DNA of 64,000 bases from Paenibacillus humicus NBRC 102415 (GCF_004000905.1 NZ_BIMD01000001.1:124001-188000), one strand, 5' to 3'; positions 26,798 to 34,307 are shown, numbered from the stretch's first letter. Numbers and translations: made by a program. Notes: generated by a model not told the origin, from the letters alone.

Positions 26798-26827
26798 TAG
26801 TTTGCGCCATCCATTTTTTTCTATACC
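26798..26827 (-). promoter_or_regulatory. Sigma-G-like promoter of the germinant receptor operon
   Basis: On the minus strand GGTATA (26822-26827) and CAAACTA (26798-26804) are 17 bp apart. The known forespore sigma-G consensus is a -35 ending in ATA and a -10 of CATACTA, so the -10 matches 6 of 7. Transcription would start about 25 nt before the gerB ATG. The match fits the established sigma-G control of ger operons. Confidence 0.65.
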
Positions 26828-26862
26828 TGACTGTTCCGACAATCAGGCGGGAAGGGGAAACC

Positions 26863-27438
26863 ATGATGCCGGCATCCAACGATTGGATCATTCTGCTGAG
26901 AGGAATCAACGTAGGCGGAAAGGCGCGAGTCCGAATGGCTGATCTCAAGGAAGCTCTGGAGGCAGCGGGACTGATAGAGGTGAAGTCGTATATCCAGAGC
27001 GGCAATCTGATTGCAGGCCGCGGCGGGACGGAGGATGAAGTGAAGGCCTTGATCGAGGGGGCTTTCAAGGAGAGATTCGGATTTCATTCGGAGGCCATGC
27101 TGCGTACAGTCGAGCAGTGGAGCTCCGTCCTTGAGTCGCTTCCATTCCGCTTGTCGGAGATCGAGGAGGCCGAGTCGAAGGAACAAGGAGAAAGCCTCTA
27201 TGTCTGCTTCCTGCACGATGCTCCCGCAGAGGAGGCGGTCGGCATGCTGCGCGGGCTCGAATCGGCCGAAGAGAGGTTCGCCGTCCGGGGAAGGGAAATC
27301 TATCTGCTGTTCCACGGAAGCATCCGGGATTCCAAGCTGGCGGTCAAGCTTGGACGTCTCGCGCCGAATTCGACGGTGCGCAACTGGAAGACCGTAGTGA
27401 AGCTGAAGGAGCTTGCCGACGGGCGCAACACTCCTTAA
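26863..27438 (+). CDS. DUF1697 family protein
   Basis: The 191-residue protein carries the family opening WIILLRGINVGGKARVRMAD and the repeat SYIQSGNLIAG, with a C-terminal NWKTVVKLKELA. The DUF1697 family is widespread and its function is not established; a GTP- or nucleic-acid-related role has not been shown. GGGAAGGGG precedes the ATG. It is divergent from the germination operon. Confidence 0.9.
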   Translation: MMPASNDWIILLRGINVGGKARVRMADLKEALEAAGLIEVKSYIQSGNLIAGRGGTEDEVKALIEGAFKERFGFHSEAMLRTVEQWSSVLESLPFRLSEIEEAESKEQGESLYVCFLHDAPAEEAVGMLRGLESAEERFAVRGREIYLLFHGSIRDSKLAVKLGRLAPNSTVRNWKTVVKLKELADGRNTP

Positions 27439-27573
27439 CTGGCTGGACGCAGGAAGGCTTGCAGACTCGCAAACGCTGTTTTTAACCGGACTGCCTGTAT
27501 GGTATAGTTGTAGGGCTGATTGTGAACATAAACGACTTTATACCTGTATAGGCCCATACCGGAGGTTTCCTTG

Positions 27574-28503
27574 ATGAGCAGAAAGAAATTCAACGCCCCA
27601 AAAGCAAAGCCGCCGGCAACCAGGCAGTATGCCGTTCAAGAGCCGGCGGAATTGCTTGCTTTTTTATTGATCAAGCTGTCCGGCGCCGGACGCAACTCGG
27701 TGAAATCCATGCTCGCGCGCGGTCAAGTTTCCGTTGATGGCCGCCCTTCGACCGCATACAACCTGCCACTTGCTCCCGGTCAGACCGTGACGGTCCAAAC
27801 CGAAAAGACGGTAGAGGCTCCGCCCCTAGCAGGGTTGTCGATTCTCCATGAAGACGATCATGTCATCGTCATCCGCAAGGATGCGGGACTGCTGTCCATC
27901 GCATCGCCGAAGGAAGCGGAAATGACCGCCTACCGCCAGCTTATGGCCCATGTCCGCGCCAAGGATCCGGCCGGCCGGATTTTTGTCGTGCACCGTCTTG
28001 ACCGGGATACCTCCGGCGTGATGATGTTCGACAAAAGCGAGGATGTCCAGCAGAAGCTTCAGAACAACTGGCAGGAAGCGGTGAAGGAGAGAACGTACAT
28101 CGCTTTGGTAGAAGGCAGAGTATCGAAGGCGGAAGGGACGATCTCTTCCTGGCTGAAGGAAAGCAGCACGTTGAAAATGTATTCCAGTCCGCATCCCAAC
28201 GGCGGGCAGCATGCCGTGACCCACTACAAAACGATTCAGTCCAGCCCCGGCTTTTCGCTGCTGGAGGTCAACCTGGAGACGGGACGCAAAAACCAGATCC
28301 GCGCCCATATGGAAGAGCTGGGACATCCCGTCGTAGGCGACAAGAAATACGGCTCCAAATCAAAGGCGATCGGCAGGCTCGGGTTGCATGCAAGCGTGCT
28401 CGCTTTCATCCATCCGGTGACGGAAAGACTGATGCGCTTTGAGGCTGACATGCCGAAGTCGTTCTTGAGTCCGTTTCGGACCGGTTCGGACAAGAAGAGC
28501 TGA
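27574..28503 (+). CDS. RluA-family pseudouridine synthase
   Basis: The 309-residue enzyme has an N-terminal S4 RNA-binding domain (SVKSMLARGQVSVDGRPSTA) and the catalytic domain with the family motif VHRLDRDTSGVMMF, whose Asp is the nucleophile, plus GRKNQIRAHMEELGHPVVGD. It converts uridine to pseudouridine in rRNA or tRNA; which site cannot be told. ATG 27574 follows GGAGG at 8 nt. A terminator follows. Confidence 0.93.
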   Translation: MSRKKFNAPKAKPPATRQYAVQEPAELLAFLLIKLSGAGRNSVKSMLARGQVSVDGRPSTAYNLPLAPGQTVTVQTEKTVEAPPLAGLSILHEDDHVIVIRKDAGLLSIASPKEAEMTAYRQLMAHVRAKDPAGRIFVVHRLDRDTSGVMMFDKSEDVQQKLQNNWQEAVKERTYIALVEGRVSKAEGTISSWLKESSTLKMYSSPHPNGGQHAVTHYKTIQSSPGFSLLEVNLETGRKNQIRAHMEELGHPVVGDKKYGSKSKAIGRLGLHASVLAFIHPVTERLMRFEADMPKSFLSPFRTGSDKKS

Positions 28504-28548
28504 TTCCTTGGCGGAATGCTGATATCCACTTGTTCAGCAGGAAAGCAG

Positions 28549-28584
28549 AGCCGTTTAGCAGAATGGATGCTGAGCGGCTTTTTT
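28549..28584 (+). terminator. Intrinsic terminator of the pseudouridine synthase gene
   Basis: AGCCGTTTAGCA (28549-28560) pairs with TGCTGAGCGGCT (28568-28579) with two wobble pairs; a T run follows. Confidence 0.8.
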
Positions 28585-28628
28585 CAATTTGTTGTCAACG
28601 GCTTCATCCAAAAAGGAGGGATTCGCTC

Positions 28629-29051
28629 ATGCCTGAACCGAAAACGAAAGAAACCGACGACAGCGTCTTGGAGTTCATTGAAAACGTCGATTCCGTCAAG
28701 AAGCGCGAGGATGCCTTCAAGCTGCTGCAGCTCTTTGCCGAGACGACAGGTTATCCGCCGAAAATGTGGGGACCGAGCATCATCGGATTCGGCAGCTATC
28801 ATTATAAATATAAGTCGGGTCATGAAGGCGATGCTCCGCTGGTCGGATTCTCGCCTCGCAAGGCCAAGATCAGCCTGTATTTCGCGACGGGCGATACCGA
28901 GCGGGAAGCCATGCTGAAGGACTTTGGGAAATATACGGCAGGAAAAGCCTGCGTCTACATCAATAAGGTGGAAGACATCGACACGGACGTTCTAAGGGCC
29001 TTGATTGCCCGGTCGGTTGCGTTTTTGAAGGAGACTTATCCGGGAAACTGA
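28629..29051 (+). CDS. DUF1801 family protein
   Basis: The 140-residue protein matches DUF1801/YdhG-type proteins: KREDAFKLLQLFAETTGYPP then MWGPSIIGFGSYHYKYKSGH and a Lys-rich C-terminal helix. AAAGGAGGG lies 9 nt before ATG 28629. Function of the family is not established, although a phosphate- or iron-binding role has been proposed for distant homologues. Confidence 0.88.
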   Translation: MPEPKTKETDDSVLEFIENVDSVKKREDAFKLLQLFAETTGYPPKMWGPSIIGFGSYHYKYKSGHEGDAPLVGFSPRKAKISLYFATGDTEREAMLKDFGKYTAGKACVYINKVEDIDTDVLRALIARSVAFLKETYPGN

Positions 29052-29114
29052 CCGGCGCGCTGTTGTTGAAAGGCTTGGGGTGGCGGGAAGGAAAATGGAA
29101 GGGAGCGGAAAAAG

Positions 29115-30026
29115 ATCAGCGCCAATCAATGGGATGCGGAATGGGAAGTATCGGAGAGGCTGGCTCGCCGCTTGATCGAAAGTCAATTTCCGGCGTTATC
29201 CGGCAAGACCGTCGAAAGAATCGGTTATGGCTGGGACAATACCGTCTTTCGGGTCGGATCGGAGACGGTGTTCCGCTTTCCGAGAAGAAAAGTCGCCATA
29301 GACCTTCTGGAGCGAGAGTGGAGGATTTTGCCGCAGCTTGCAGAGCGTGTATCGATTCCGTTTTCGAGGCCGTTGCATTTGGGAAAAGCGAGTCCGGATT
29401 TTCCGGCTTCATTTCTCGGATACAGCTATCTGCCGGGCCGATATCCGATCGGGCTGAGCGATGAGCAGCGCGTCCGGTCCTCATCCGCTTTGGCTGTTTT
29501 TTTGAGGCAGGTGCACGCTTTTCCGACCGAGACCGCCTTGGAATGCGGAGCGCCGAGCGATCATCGCAATCTGCTCGACATGGAATCGCGAAAACTCAAG
29601 ATGCTGGAATGGCTTCCCAGGCTTGCAGCCCAAATGCGCGATGATGAATACCGTTCTCTCCGCCGTTATTTGACGGAAGGAGGCGCCAAGCTCGCAGCCG
29701 GCAAAAAGGTGTTCCTGCATGGAGATCTTCACTTCAAGAACATGCTGGTTGACGATAGCGGCCTCATATCGGGAATCATGGATTGGGGCGATATGAATGT
29801 CGGCCATCCGGCTTGCGATCTCAACATCGCCTATAGTTTTCTGCCATCCCATGCCAGAGAGCGCTTTTTCGAAGAATACGGCGAAGTCGATCAGGAGACG
29901 AGGGAACTGGCGCGGCTGATCGCGGTCTACATCCCGTTGCTCATCATGCTGCAGGCTGTCGAAGAGAAGGATGCCGGGATCGTCGCAGCCGCGAAGGATA
30001 CGATACAGCGGGCGCTCTCGGATTGA
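29115..30026 (+). CDS. Aminoglycoside-phosphotransferase-fold kinase, apparent ATC start
   Basis: The protein of about 303 residues has a kinase-like N-lobe (VERIGYGWDNTVFRVGSETV) and the catalytic loop FLHGDLHFKNMLVDD plus GIMDWGDMNVGHPACDL, matching the APH/choline kinase superfamily (Brenner motif HGDxHxxN, DFG-like DWGD). The conserved N-terminal helix (NQWDAEWEVSERLARRLIES) is in frame upstream of the first usual start, TTG 29172. No ATG, GTG or TTG exists before that helix, but ATC at 29115 has GGAAGGGAG about 9 nt upstream. If TTG 29172 is used, the helix is lost. Substrate not predictable; not necessarily an antibiotic. Confidence 0.75.
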   Translation: MSANQWDAEWEVSERLARRLIESQFPALSGKTVERIGYGWDNTVFRVGSETVFRFPRRKVAIDLLEREWRILPQLAERVSIPFSRPLHLGKASPDFPASFLGYSYLPGRYPIGLSDEQRVRSSSALAVFLRQVHAFPTETALECGAPSDHRNLLDMESRKLKMLEWLPRLAAQMRDDEYRSLRRYLTEGGAKLAAGKKVFLHGDLHFKNMLVDDSGLISGIMDWGDMNVGHPACDLNIAYSFLPSHARERFFEEYGEVDQETRELARLIAVYIPLLIMLQAVEEKDAGIVAAAKDTIQRALSD

Positions 30027-30052
30027 GCCGATGCATGCAGGGAGAGTATAAT
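30023..30052 (+). promoter_or_regulatory. Promoter of the histidine attenuator
   Basis: TTGAGC (30023-30028), 18 bp, and a perfect TATAAT (30047-30052). Transcription would start near 30060, leaving only about 25 nt before the leader-peptide ATG. Confidence 0.7.
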
Positions 30053-30085
30053 CAACCTTACTTTATCGCAGAGGGAGAGAAGGCC

Positions 30086-30133
30086 ATGGATACTCGCAGG
30101 CTGAATCAACTTCATCATCACAAGCAGCGTTAG
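30086..30133 (+). CDS. Histidine leader peptide, 15 residues
   Basis: The ATG at 30086 follows GAGGGAG at 8 nt and encodes MDTRRLNQLHHHKQR, with three consecutive His codons (30113-30121) and the TAG stop inside the 5' arm of a strong hairpin. The layout (short transcript leader, ribosome-binding site, run of one amino acid, alternative hairpins, terminator) is that of amino-acid operon attenuators such as hisL of enteric bacteria. Confidence 0.75.
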   Translation: MDTRRLNQLHHHKQR

Positions 30134-30231
30134 CACACCTGTATACAAACAGGGTGGGCTAGCGCTGCTCGCGTTGGCCTCCTTGCGGCATATGGAGCGC
30201 GCAGGACCATAAGGTCCTGCGCGCTTTTTTT
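30125..30231 (+). promoter_or_regulatory. Transcription attenuator: pause hairpin, possible antiterminator, intrinsic terminator
   Basis: Hairpin 1: CAGCGTTAGC (30125-30134) pairs with GCTAGCGCTG (30158-30167), extended inside by CACCTGT/ACAGGGTG. Terminator: GCGCGCAGGACC (30197-30208) pairs with GGTCCTGCGCGC (30213-30224), loop ATAA, seven T residues. The 3' arm of hairpin 1 region (CTGCTCGCG, from 30165) can instead pair with CGCGCAG inside the terminator 5' arm with a 2-nt bulge, an antiterminator. Ribosomes stalled at the His codons would cover the 5' arm of hairpin 1 and favour that form. AGGGTGGG (30151-30158) also looks like part of a T-box motif. Confidence 0.75.
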
Positions 30232-30263
30232 ATCTCAAAAAACAAAACGGAAGGAGCGGCAGA

Positions 30264-30449
30264 ATGCAAAATGTAAAAGGAACTTACGATTATTGGGGCA
30301 AAAAATAGGCGACCGGAGATACGGCTGCGTCCATCTTGAAAGCTGCTGCAGCTTTGCGGAGAGCCGGCATAAGGACCAGCACGGATTTGAGCAGGCGCAA
30401 GCTGAAACAGCGAGCCTGTGAACGACAGGCTAGAACTCGATTCCTCTAA
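30264..30449 (+). pseudogene. Remnant of a histidyl-tRNA synthetase-like gene (both ends, middle deleted)
   Basis: ATG 30264, with GGAAGGAG 8 nt upstream, opens MQNVKGTYDYWGKK, the start typical of HisRS and HisRS-like proteins, then hits TAG at 30306. The same frame continues as GDTAASILKAAAALRRAGIR and TSTDLSRRKLKQ, which matches the anticodon-binding domain near the C-terminus of HisRS. About 350 residues between are gone, as are the last ones. The upstream histidine attenuator fits a former hisS-type gene. Recognition is from memory of the family and should be confirmed by search. Confidence 0.75.
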
Positions 30450-30451
30450 CC

Positions 30452-30724
30452 TTGGAGAACGAAGCCGTCAAGGAAAGCAGCGAGGAGCTTCGTCCGTGGA
30501 TGCCCTGGGCGAAACTGCGCCGGACGAGTCCGAAGCCTCGATCCGCAGTGCTGGCCAGCTTGATTGAAATCCGCTGCGATTCCCGGAACGGCCGAAGCGC
30601 TGCAGTCGCGTTGCGCTGCGGCTATATGCAGGAGGGAGTTCTTCGCCGTCACTCCATCGATCCAAGCGGAAGCCCGAGGGATACGATCACAGCGGCCCCA
30701 TCATTCCGCAGGGGGGGCGAATAA
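30452..30724 (+). pseudogene. Remnant of a RimJ/RimL-type GNAT acetyltransferase
   Basis: The 90-codon frame holds two pieces of the family that are normally about 80 residues apart: ESSEELRPWMPWAK from the N-terminal region and LIEIRCDSRNGRSAAVALRC followed by GYMQEGVLRRHSIDPSG from the C-terminal half. The acetyl-CoA loop and the true start are missing, so this is an internally deleted gene. It lies immediately after the hisS remnant and shares its mode of decay (ends kept, middle lost). Confidence 0.7.
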
Positions 30725-30876
30725 GCAGCCGCTCGCTTTCAAAGCTTTCTGGGATGGATAGCAGAATGGCATCACAATCATTGATCTTCATCGAAACACG
30801 CCTTCCGGAAAATATCCTCCAGCATAGCATTGAAAGGGAATAATTGGAGGTCCAGGATCATTCTGCATGTCGGCTG
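30725..30876. other. Gene-free stretch
   Basis: About 150 bp between the acetyltransferase remnant and the end of the minus-strand methyltransferase gene. I see no convincing gene, promoter or terminator here. Confidence 0.5.
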
Positions 30877-31602
30877 TCATCTGCGCGATGCGGAGAAGAA
30901 CAAGAAGAGCGGGATTCTCCGGCGCCTCTCGTAGGTATCCGCGGAATGGAACCGTTCCCGGACGGGATTCGACTCGCGCAGGCTTCCGACCGCCAAGCCG
31001 GCCGCTTGAAGGGCGGAGAAATAATGCTCGACGGTTCGGTGAAACTTCCTGACCGTTGTGCCCAGCCATTGCTGCTCCCGGAAGCCTTCATCGAAATACC
31101 GGTCGACGGTCCAGTCGGTCCGGGTCCCCGAAGGCTGAAGAGTGGAGGTGATGACGGGGTGCTCGACGGAGAACACCAGCCGGCCGCCGGGCTTCAGCGA
31201 TTGGACAATCCGTTCCAGCACGGCTTCCAAATCGTCCACATAGTGGAGCGCCAGCCTCGACAGCACAAGATCGTAGCTTGCCTGCGGATCGCTCCAATCC
31301 TCCATCGAGCTGTGGATGACAGCGCCGGCTGTGCCGGCAAGCGTCCGCCGGGCGAGCTCCGACATCGCCGCCGAGCCTTCGACGCCGGCATAGGAGGCGC
31401 AATTCCGCTCCAGCAGCTCCGTGCCGAAGCGGGCGTCGCCGCAGCCCAGATCCAGAATGCGCAGCCCTTCCGGGTCGCCGATCAGCTCCAGCATCACGGG
31501 CTTTTCCAGGGTGTCGTTGGCATTGTCCACGCTGTTTCTGCGGCTCATATAGGCCTGCAGAAAATGCTCGTCATCATAATAATCATGTCCTCGCTCCGAT
31601 AT
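30877..31602 (-). CDS. Class I SAM-dependent methyltransferase, apparent ATA start
   Basis: About 241 residues with SAM motif I ILDLGCGDARFGTELL, GVEGSAAM, LALHYVDDLEAVL and the late GGRLVFSVEHPV, a pattern of small-molecule methyltransferases. The conserved N-terminal segment YYDDEHFLQAYMSRRNSVDN is in frame before the first ATG. GTG 31626 overlaps the presumed transcript start of an extended -10 promoter (TGGTATAAT). ATA at 31602-31600 lies 6 nt after AGGAGGG and is the best-placed initiation codon, although unusual. Last residues RRRIPLFLFF match the family end, so the gene is complete at its 3' end. Confidence 0.78.
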   Translation of the reverse strand: MSERGHDYYDDEHFLQAYMSRRNSVDNANDTLEKPVMLELIGDPEGLRILDLGCGDARFGTELLERNCASYAGVEGSAAMSELARRTLAGTAGAVIHSSMEDWSDPQASYDLVLSRLALHYVDDLEAVLERIVQSLKPGGRLVFSVEHPVITSTLQPSGTRTDWTVDRYFDEGFREQQWLGTTVRKFHRTVEHYFSALQAAGLAVGSLRESNPVRERFHSADTYERRRRIPLFLFFSASRR

Positions 31603-31626
31603 GGGAATCCCTCCTGTTCGGTCCAC

Positions 31627-31635
31627 ATTATACCA
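31627..31635 (-). promoter_or_regulatory. Extended -10 promoter of the methyltransferase gene
   Basis: On the minus strand TGGTATAAT gives a TGn extension and a perfect -10 box. The transcript start would fall about 7 nt on, downstream of GTG 31626 and before the AGGAGGG ribosome-binding site. Confidence 0.6.
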
Positions 31636-31660
31636 ATCCCATCGTATTTTATATATGGCA

Positions 31661-31697
31661 AAAAATAAGGAAGCCCCGGATTCTGTCCGGGGCTTCC
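31661..31697 (-). terminator. Intrinsic terminator of the O-acylation operon
   Basis: A perfect 12-bp stem GGAAGCCCCGGA/TCCGGGGCTTCC (31669-31680 with 31686-31697), loop of 5, followed on the minus strand by TTATTTTTT. Confidence 0.92.
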
Positions 31698-31699
31698 TC

Positions 31700-32851
31700 T
31701 CAGTTCAGATGGTTCAGCAAGCCGCTTGTTTCAAACAGGCTGCCTGTGTTGAACAGGAACAGAATCTGCTCGATGCCGTTCGCCGCCGCGTAATCGCCGA
31801 TGCTGCCGTTGTAGTACCGGGGATCGATCACATGGATTTCCCTGGCATGAAGAGCCAGGAAAGGAATTGCGCTATGGGCGTAGGAATCCTTGACGACGAG
31901 CAGCTTGTCCAGATCGGCCCTGGCCGGAGGCAGCTCCGTCCGAATGACGGAGAGAGCATGAACGCCTCCGAGGAAGTAGGAATACTGATCCTTTTTGGCT
32001 AGATAGCTGCCGTCGTAGAGGCTGTTCTTCGTCTGGCCCGTGTCCAGAATCGACATCGTCAGCGGATAGGAGACTTTCGGGACATAGAGATCGATCTCAT
32101 CCGGCTTGAGGCCTGCGAACTGGCCGCGGGTCTGATAGCTGCCGAGAAACGAGCTGCTGACGGGGTGAACGGTGAAATCCTGCTCTGTCAGCGGCGTCCA
32201 GTTCATCGAACGGGCATAAGCCCGGTAAGCGAGAAACGCTCCGTACGTCGTCCAGTGATGGTCGGTCCGGTAAAACAGCTGCTTGGATCCGGCAGCGGCA
32301 TCTAGGAATGAGAACCCATTCAGAAAGTGGATTCCGCGGCCTTGAAGCAAGCGGCCGAATTCCTTGTTGACTTCGCGCTGGGAATCATGGGGAGCTCCGG
32401 TTGGCAGCCGATCCGGATCCATTCCGACCGAGTTCGGGGAGAGCATGAAGGAAATGTCCAGATCGGGATGGTGCCCGGCAAATGTCTTCAGCTTGTCCGC
32501 GTAGGCTTGCATAACGTCAGACTGGGGCTTGCGGTAGGCCTCGAACAGCCAACCGCCGCTGCCGAGGTAAACGCCGTTGTTTTCCCTTTGCCCCCGCAGC
32601 GTCTCCAGCCGGGACTTCAGCCCGATCCAGCCGTTGCGCCATGGAAAATGATCGGATAGGTAGGCTTCCGTTTCGTCGGCGAATTTCTTGCTGCTGACCG
32701 ATTCCCAATCCAGACGCGGAAAGGCTTGCAAATAGCGGTTTTCCAATTCCGAAAAGGAGCTTTTGGGGGTAACGGCCAGCAGGACGGAGACGCCGAGCAG
32801 CATGCCGGCAAATCCGCAGGCCAGCAGCCGGTTGTAGGTTCTGCCGCGCAT
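31700..32851 (-). CDS. DHHW-family protein (AlgJ/AlgX-like O-acetylation partner)
   Basis: The 383-residue protein has one N-terminal membrane helix and an extracytoplasmic SGNH-type domain with the signature LFYRTDHHWTTYGAFLAY (Asp-His-His-Trp) and a late Ser/Asp region LLVVKDSYAHSAIPFLA. Such proteins transfer acetyl groups onto exported polysaccharide or wall polymers together with an MBOAT protein. Its start lies 24 bp after the stop of the MBOAT gene, and a terminator follows. Substrate polymer unknown. Confidence 0.88.
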   Translation of the reverse strand: MRGRTYNRLLACGFAGMLLGVSVLLAVTPKSSFSELENRYLQAFPRLDWESVSSKKFADETEAYLSDHFPWRNGWIGLKSRLETLRGQRENNGVYLGSGGWLFEAYRKPQSDVMQAYADKLKTFAGHHPDLDISFMLSPNSVGMDPDRLPTGAPHDSQREVNKEFGRLLQGRGIHFLNGFSFLDAAAGSKQLFYRTDHHWTTYGAFLAYRAYARSMNWTPLTEQDFTVHPVSSSFLGSYQTRGQFAGLKPDEIDLYVPKVSYPLTMSILDTGQTKNSLYDGSYLAKKDQYSYFLGGVHALSVIRTELPPARADLDKLLVVKDSYAHSAIPFLALHAREIHVIDPRYYNGSIGDYAAANGIEQILFLFNTGSLFETSGLLNHLN

Positions 32852-32875
32852 GACCGCACCTGCTCTCCAAGGAAG

Positions 32876-34294
32876 TTAGAATCGGAAATAAAGAAAGGGA
32901 TTGAAGGTCGCATCCACGAGATAGGCGGTGGACAGCAGAAACAGCAGCGCCAGCATGATGAGCTTGATCACCGGAAGCAGCTTGGCTGATCTTGCGCTGG
33001 CGGCAAGGCTGGCGAATCGGATCTTGAACCGGGTCCAGTTCAAGGAAGCCAGCACAAGAAGGAGCAGCAATACGGCGTTGCCGGAAGCGAGGTACCCGGT
33101 CTGCCCGTCAGCGAGCGGCTGGCCGTGGATTCCCGCCATTGCGCCGAGATAGCCGATGATTTGGGACAGCGATTCGAAGGCGAACAGAACCCATCCGACC
33201 AGAATCAGCGCCACAGCATACAGATGGCCGACGATTCGCGGCCATTGCTCCAGCTTGCGGAGCAGCCAGACTTTCTCAAGCATCAGAATCACTCCAAAGT
33301 AAAGCCCCCACAGAAGGAAGTTCCAGCTCGCACCATGCCACAATCCGGTGAGCATCCAGACGATGAGAATGTTGCGCAGCTGCAGCGGCAGGCCGCGGCG
33401 GTTGCCTCCAAGCGGAATGTAGACATAGTCGCGGAACCAGCCGCTCAGCGACATATGCCAGCGACGCCAGAAGTCCGTGATGCTGCGAGCGGTATAAGGC
33501 TTGTTGAAATTCTCGTTGAAGCGGAAGCCGAACATGAGCCCGAGTCCGATCGCCATGTCGGAATAACCGCTGAAGTCGAAGTAGATCTGAAAGGCGAAGG
33601 CGGCAATTCCCAGCCAGGCGGTAAGAACGGGCAGCGATTCCGCGGGGGCTGCCGATACGCTGTGCCAGAGAAGCCCGATATTGTTGGCCAGCAGCACTTT
33701 TTTGGCGAGACCGATCAGGAATCGCTCTACGCCTTCGGCGAACAAGGCCCAATCTGCCTTGCGCTCCGTAAGCTCCTTCTCCACGGTGACATAGGCGACG
33801 ATAGGCCCGGCGACAAGCTGGGGAAACAAAGCCACGAATGCGGCGAAATCAAGCCAGTTCCGCTGCGCCTTCACCCTGCGCCGATAGACGTCGACGATGT
33901 AGGACATCGACTGGAAGGTATAAAAGGAGATCCCGATCGGCAAGGGAAGATCCGGCAGCGGGAAATCCGTACCGATGAAATCGTTCACGCTTCCGATCAG
34001 AAAATCGGAATATTTGAAGACGGACAGCAGAGCCAGGTTGACGGCGATCGAACCGGCCACGAGGGCTTTGCGCGCCTGGGCGCTCCAGTCCTCCTTGCCG
34101 AGCAGGCGGCCGAAACCGTAATCCATCGTCGCGGAAAACAGCATCAGCAAGATGTAGACCGGCTCTCCCCAGGCGTAGAAGAGCAGGCTGAACATCAGCA
34201 GCACGACGTTTTTGAGCCGCTTGGGAGAAGCATAATAAACGATCAGCACCGCAGGCAGGAAGAGAAACAGGAACAGCAGGCTGCTGAACACCAT
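32876..34294 (-). CDS. MBOAT-family membrane O-acyltransferase (AlgI/PatA/DltB type)
   Basis: The 472-residue protein has about twelve hydrophobic helices and the MBOAT signature with the conserved His: FWRRWHMSLSGWFRDYVYIP and LTGLWHGASWNFLLWGLYFG. Length and motif order match AlgI/PatA, which pass acetyl groups across the membrane to an AlgJ/DHHW partner. It lies between the DUF4358 lipoprotein gene (13 bp upstream) and the DHHW gene (24 bp downstream), making an O-acetylation operon. Confidence 0.93.
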   Translation of the reverse strand: MVFSSLLFLFLFLPAVLIVYYASPKRLKNVVLLMFSLLFYAWGEPVYILLMLFSATMDYGFGRLLGKEDWSAQARKALVAGSIAVNLALLSVFKYSDFLIGSVNDFIGTDFPLPDLPLPIGISFYTFQSMSYIVDVYRRRVKAQRNWLDFAAFVALFPQLVAGPIVAYVTVEKELTERKADWALFAEGVERFLIGLAKKVLLANNIGLLWHSVSAAPAESLPVLTAWLGIAAFAFQIYFDFSGYSDMAIGLGLMFGFRFNENFNKPYTARSITDFWRRWHMSLSGWFRDYVYIPLGGNRRGLPLQLRNILIVWMLTGLWHGASWNFLLWGLYFGVILMLEKVWLLRKLEQWPRIVGHLYAVALILVGWVLFAFESLSQIIGYLGAMAGIHGQPLADGQTGYLASGNAVLLLLLVLASLNWTRFKIRFASLAASARSAKLLPVIKLIMLALLFLLSTAYLVDATFNPFLYFRF

Positions 34295-34307
34295 AGCGGC
34301 CTACCCG

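Noticed and set aside
29115-30026. Calling the APH-fold kinase an antibiotic-resistance gene
   Set aside because: The fold includes many kinases for small metabolites; no feature points to an aminoglycoside or macrolide substrate.
30060-30231. T-box riboswitch instead of leader-peptide attenuation
   Set aside because: AACAGGGTGGG resembles the T-box core, but the expected transcript start leaves no room for stem I, the ACCGCG part is not matched, and a translated His-rich peptide with its own ribosome-binding site explains the layout better. Kept as an alternative in the findings.
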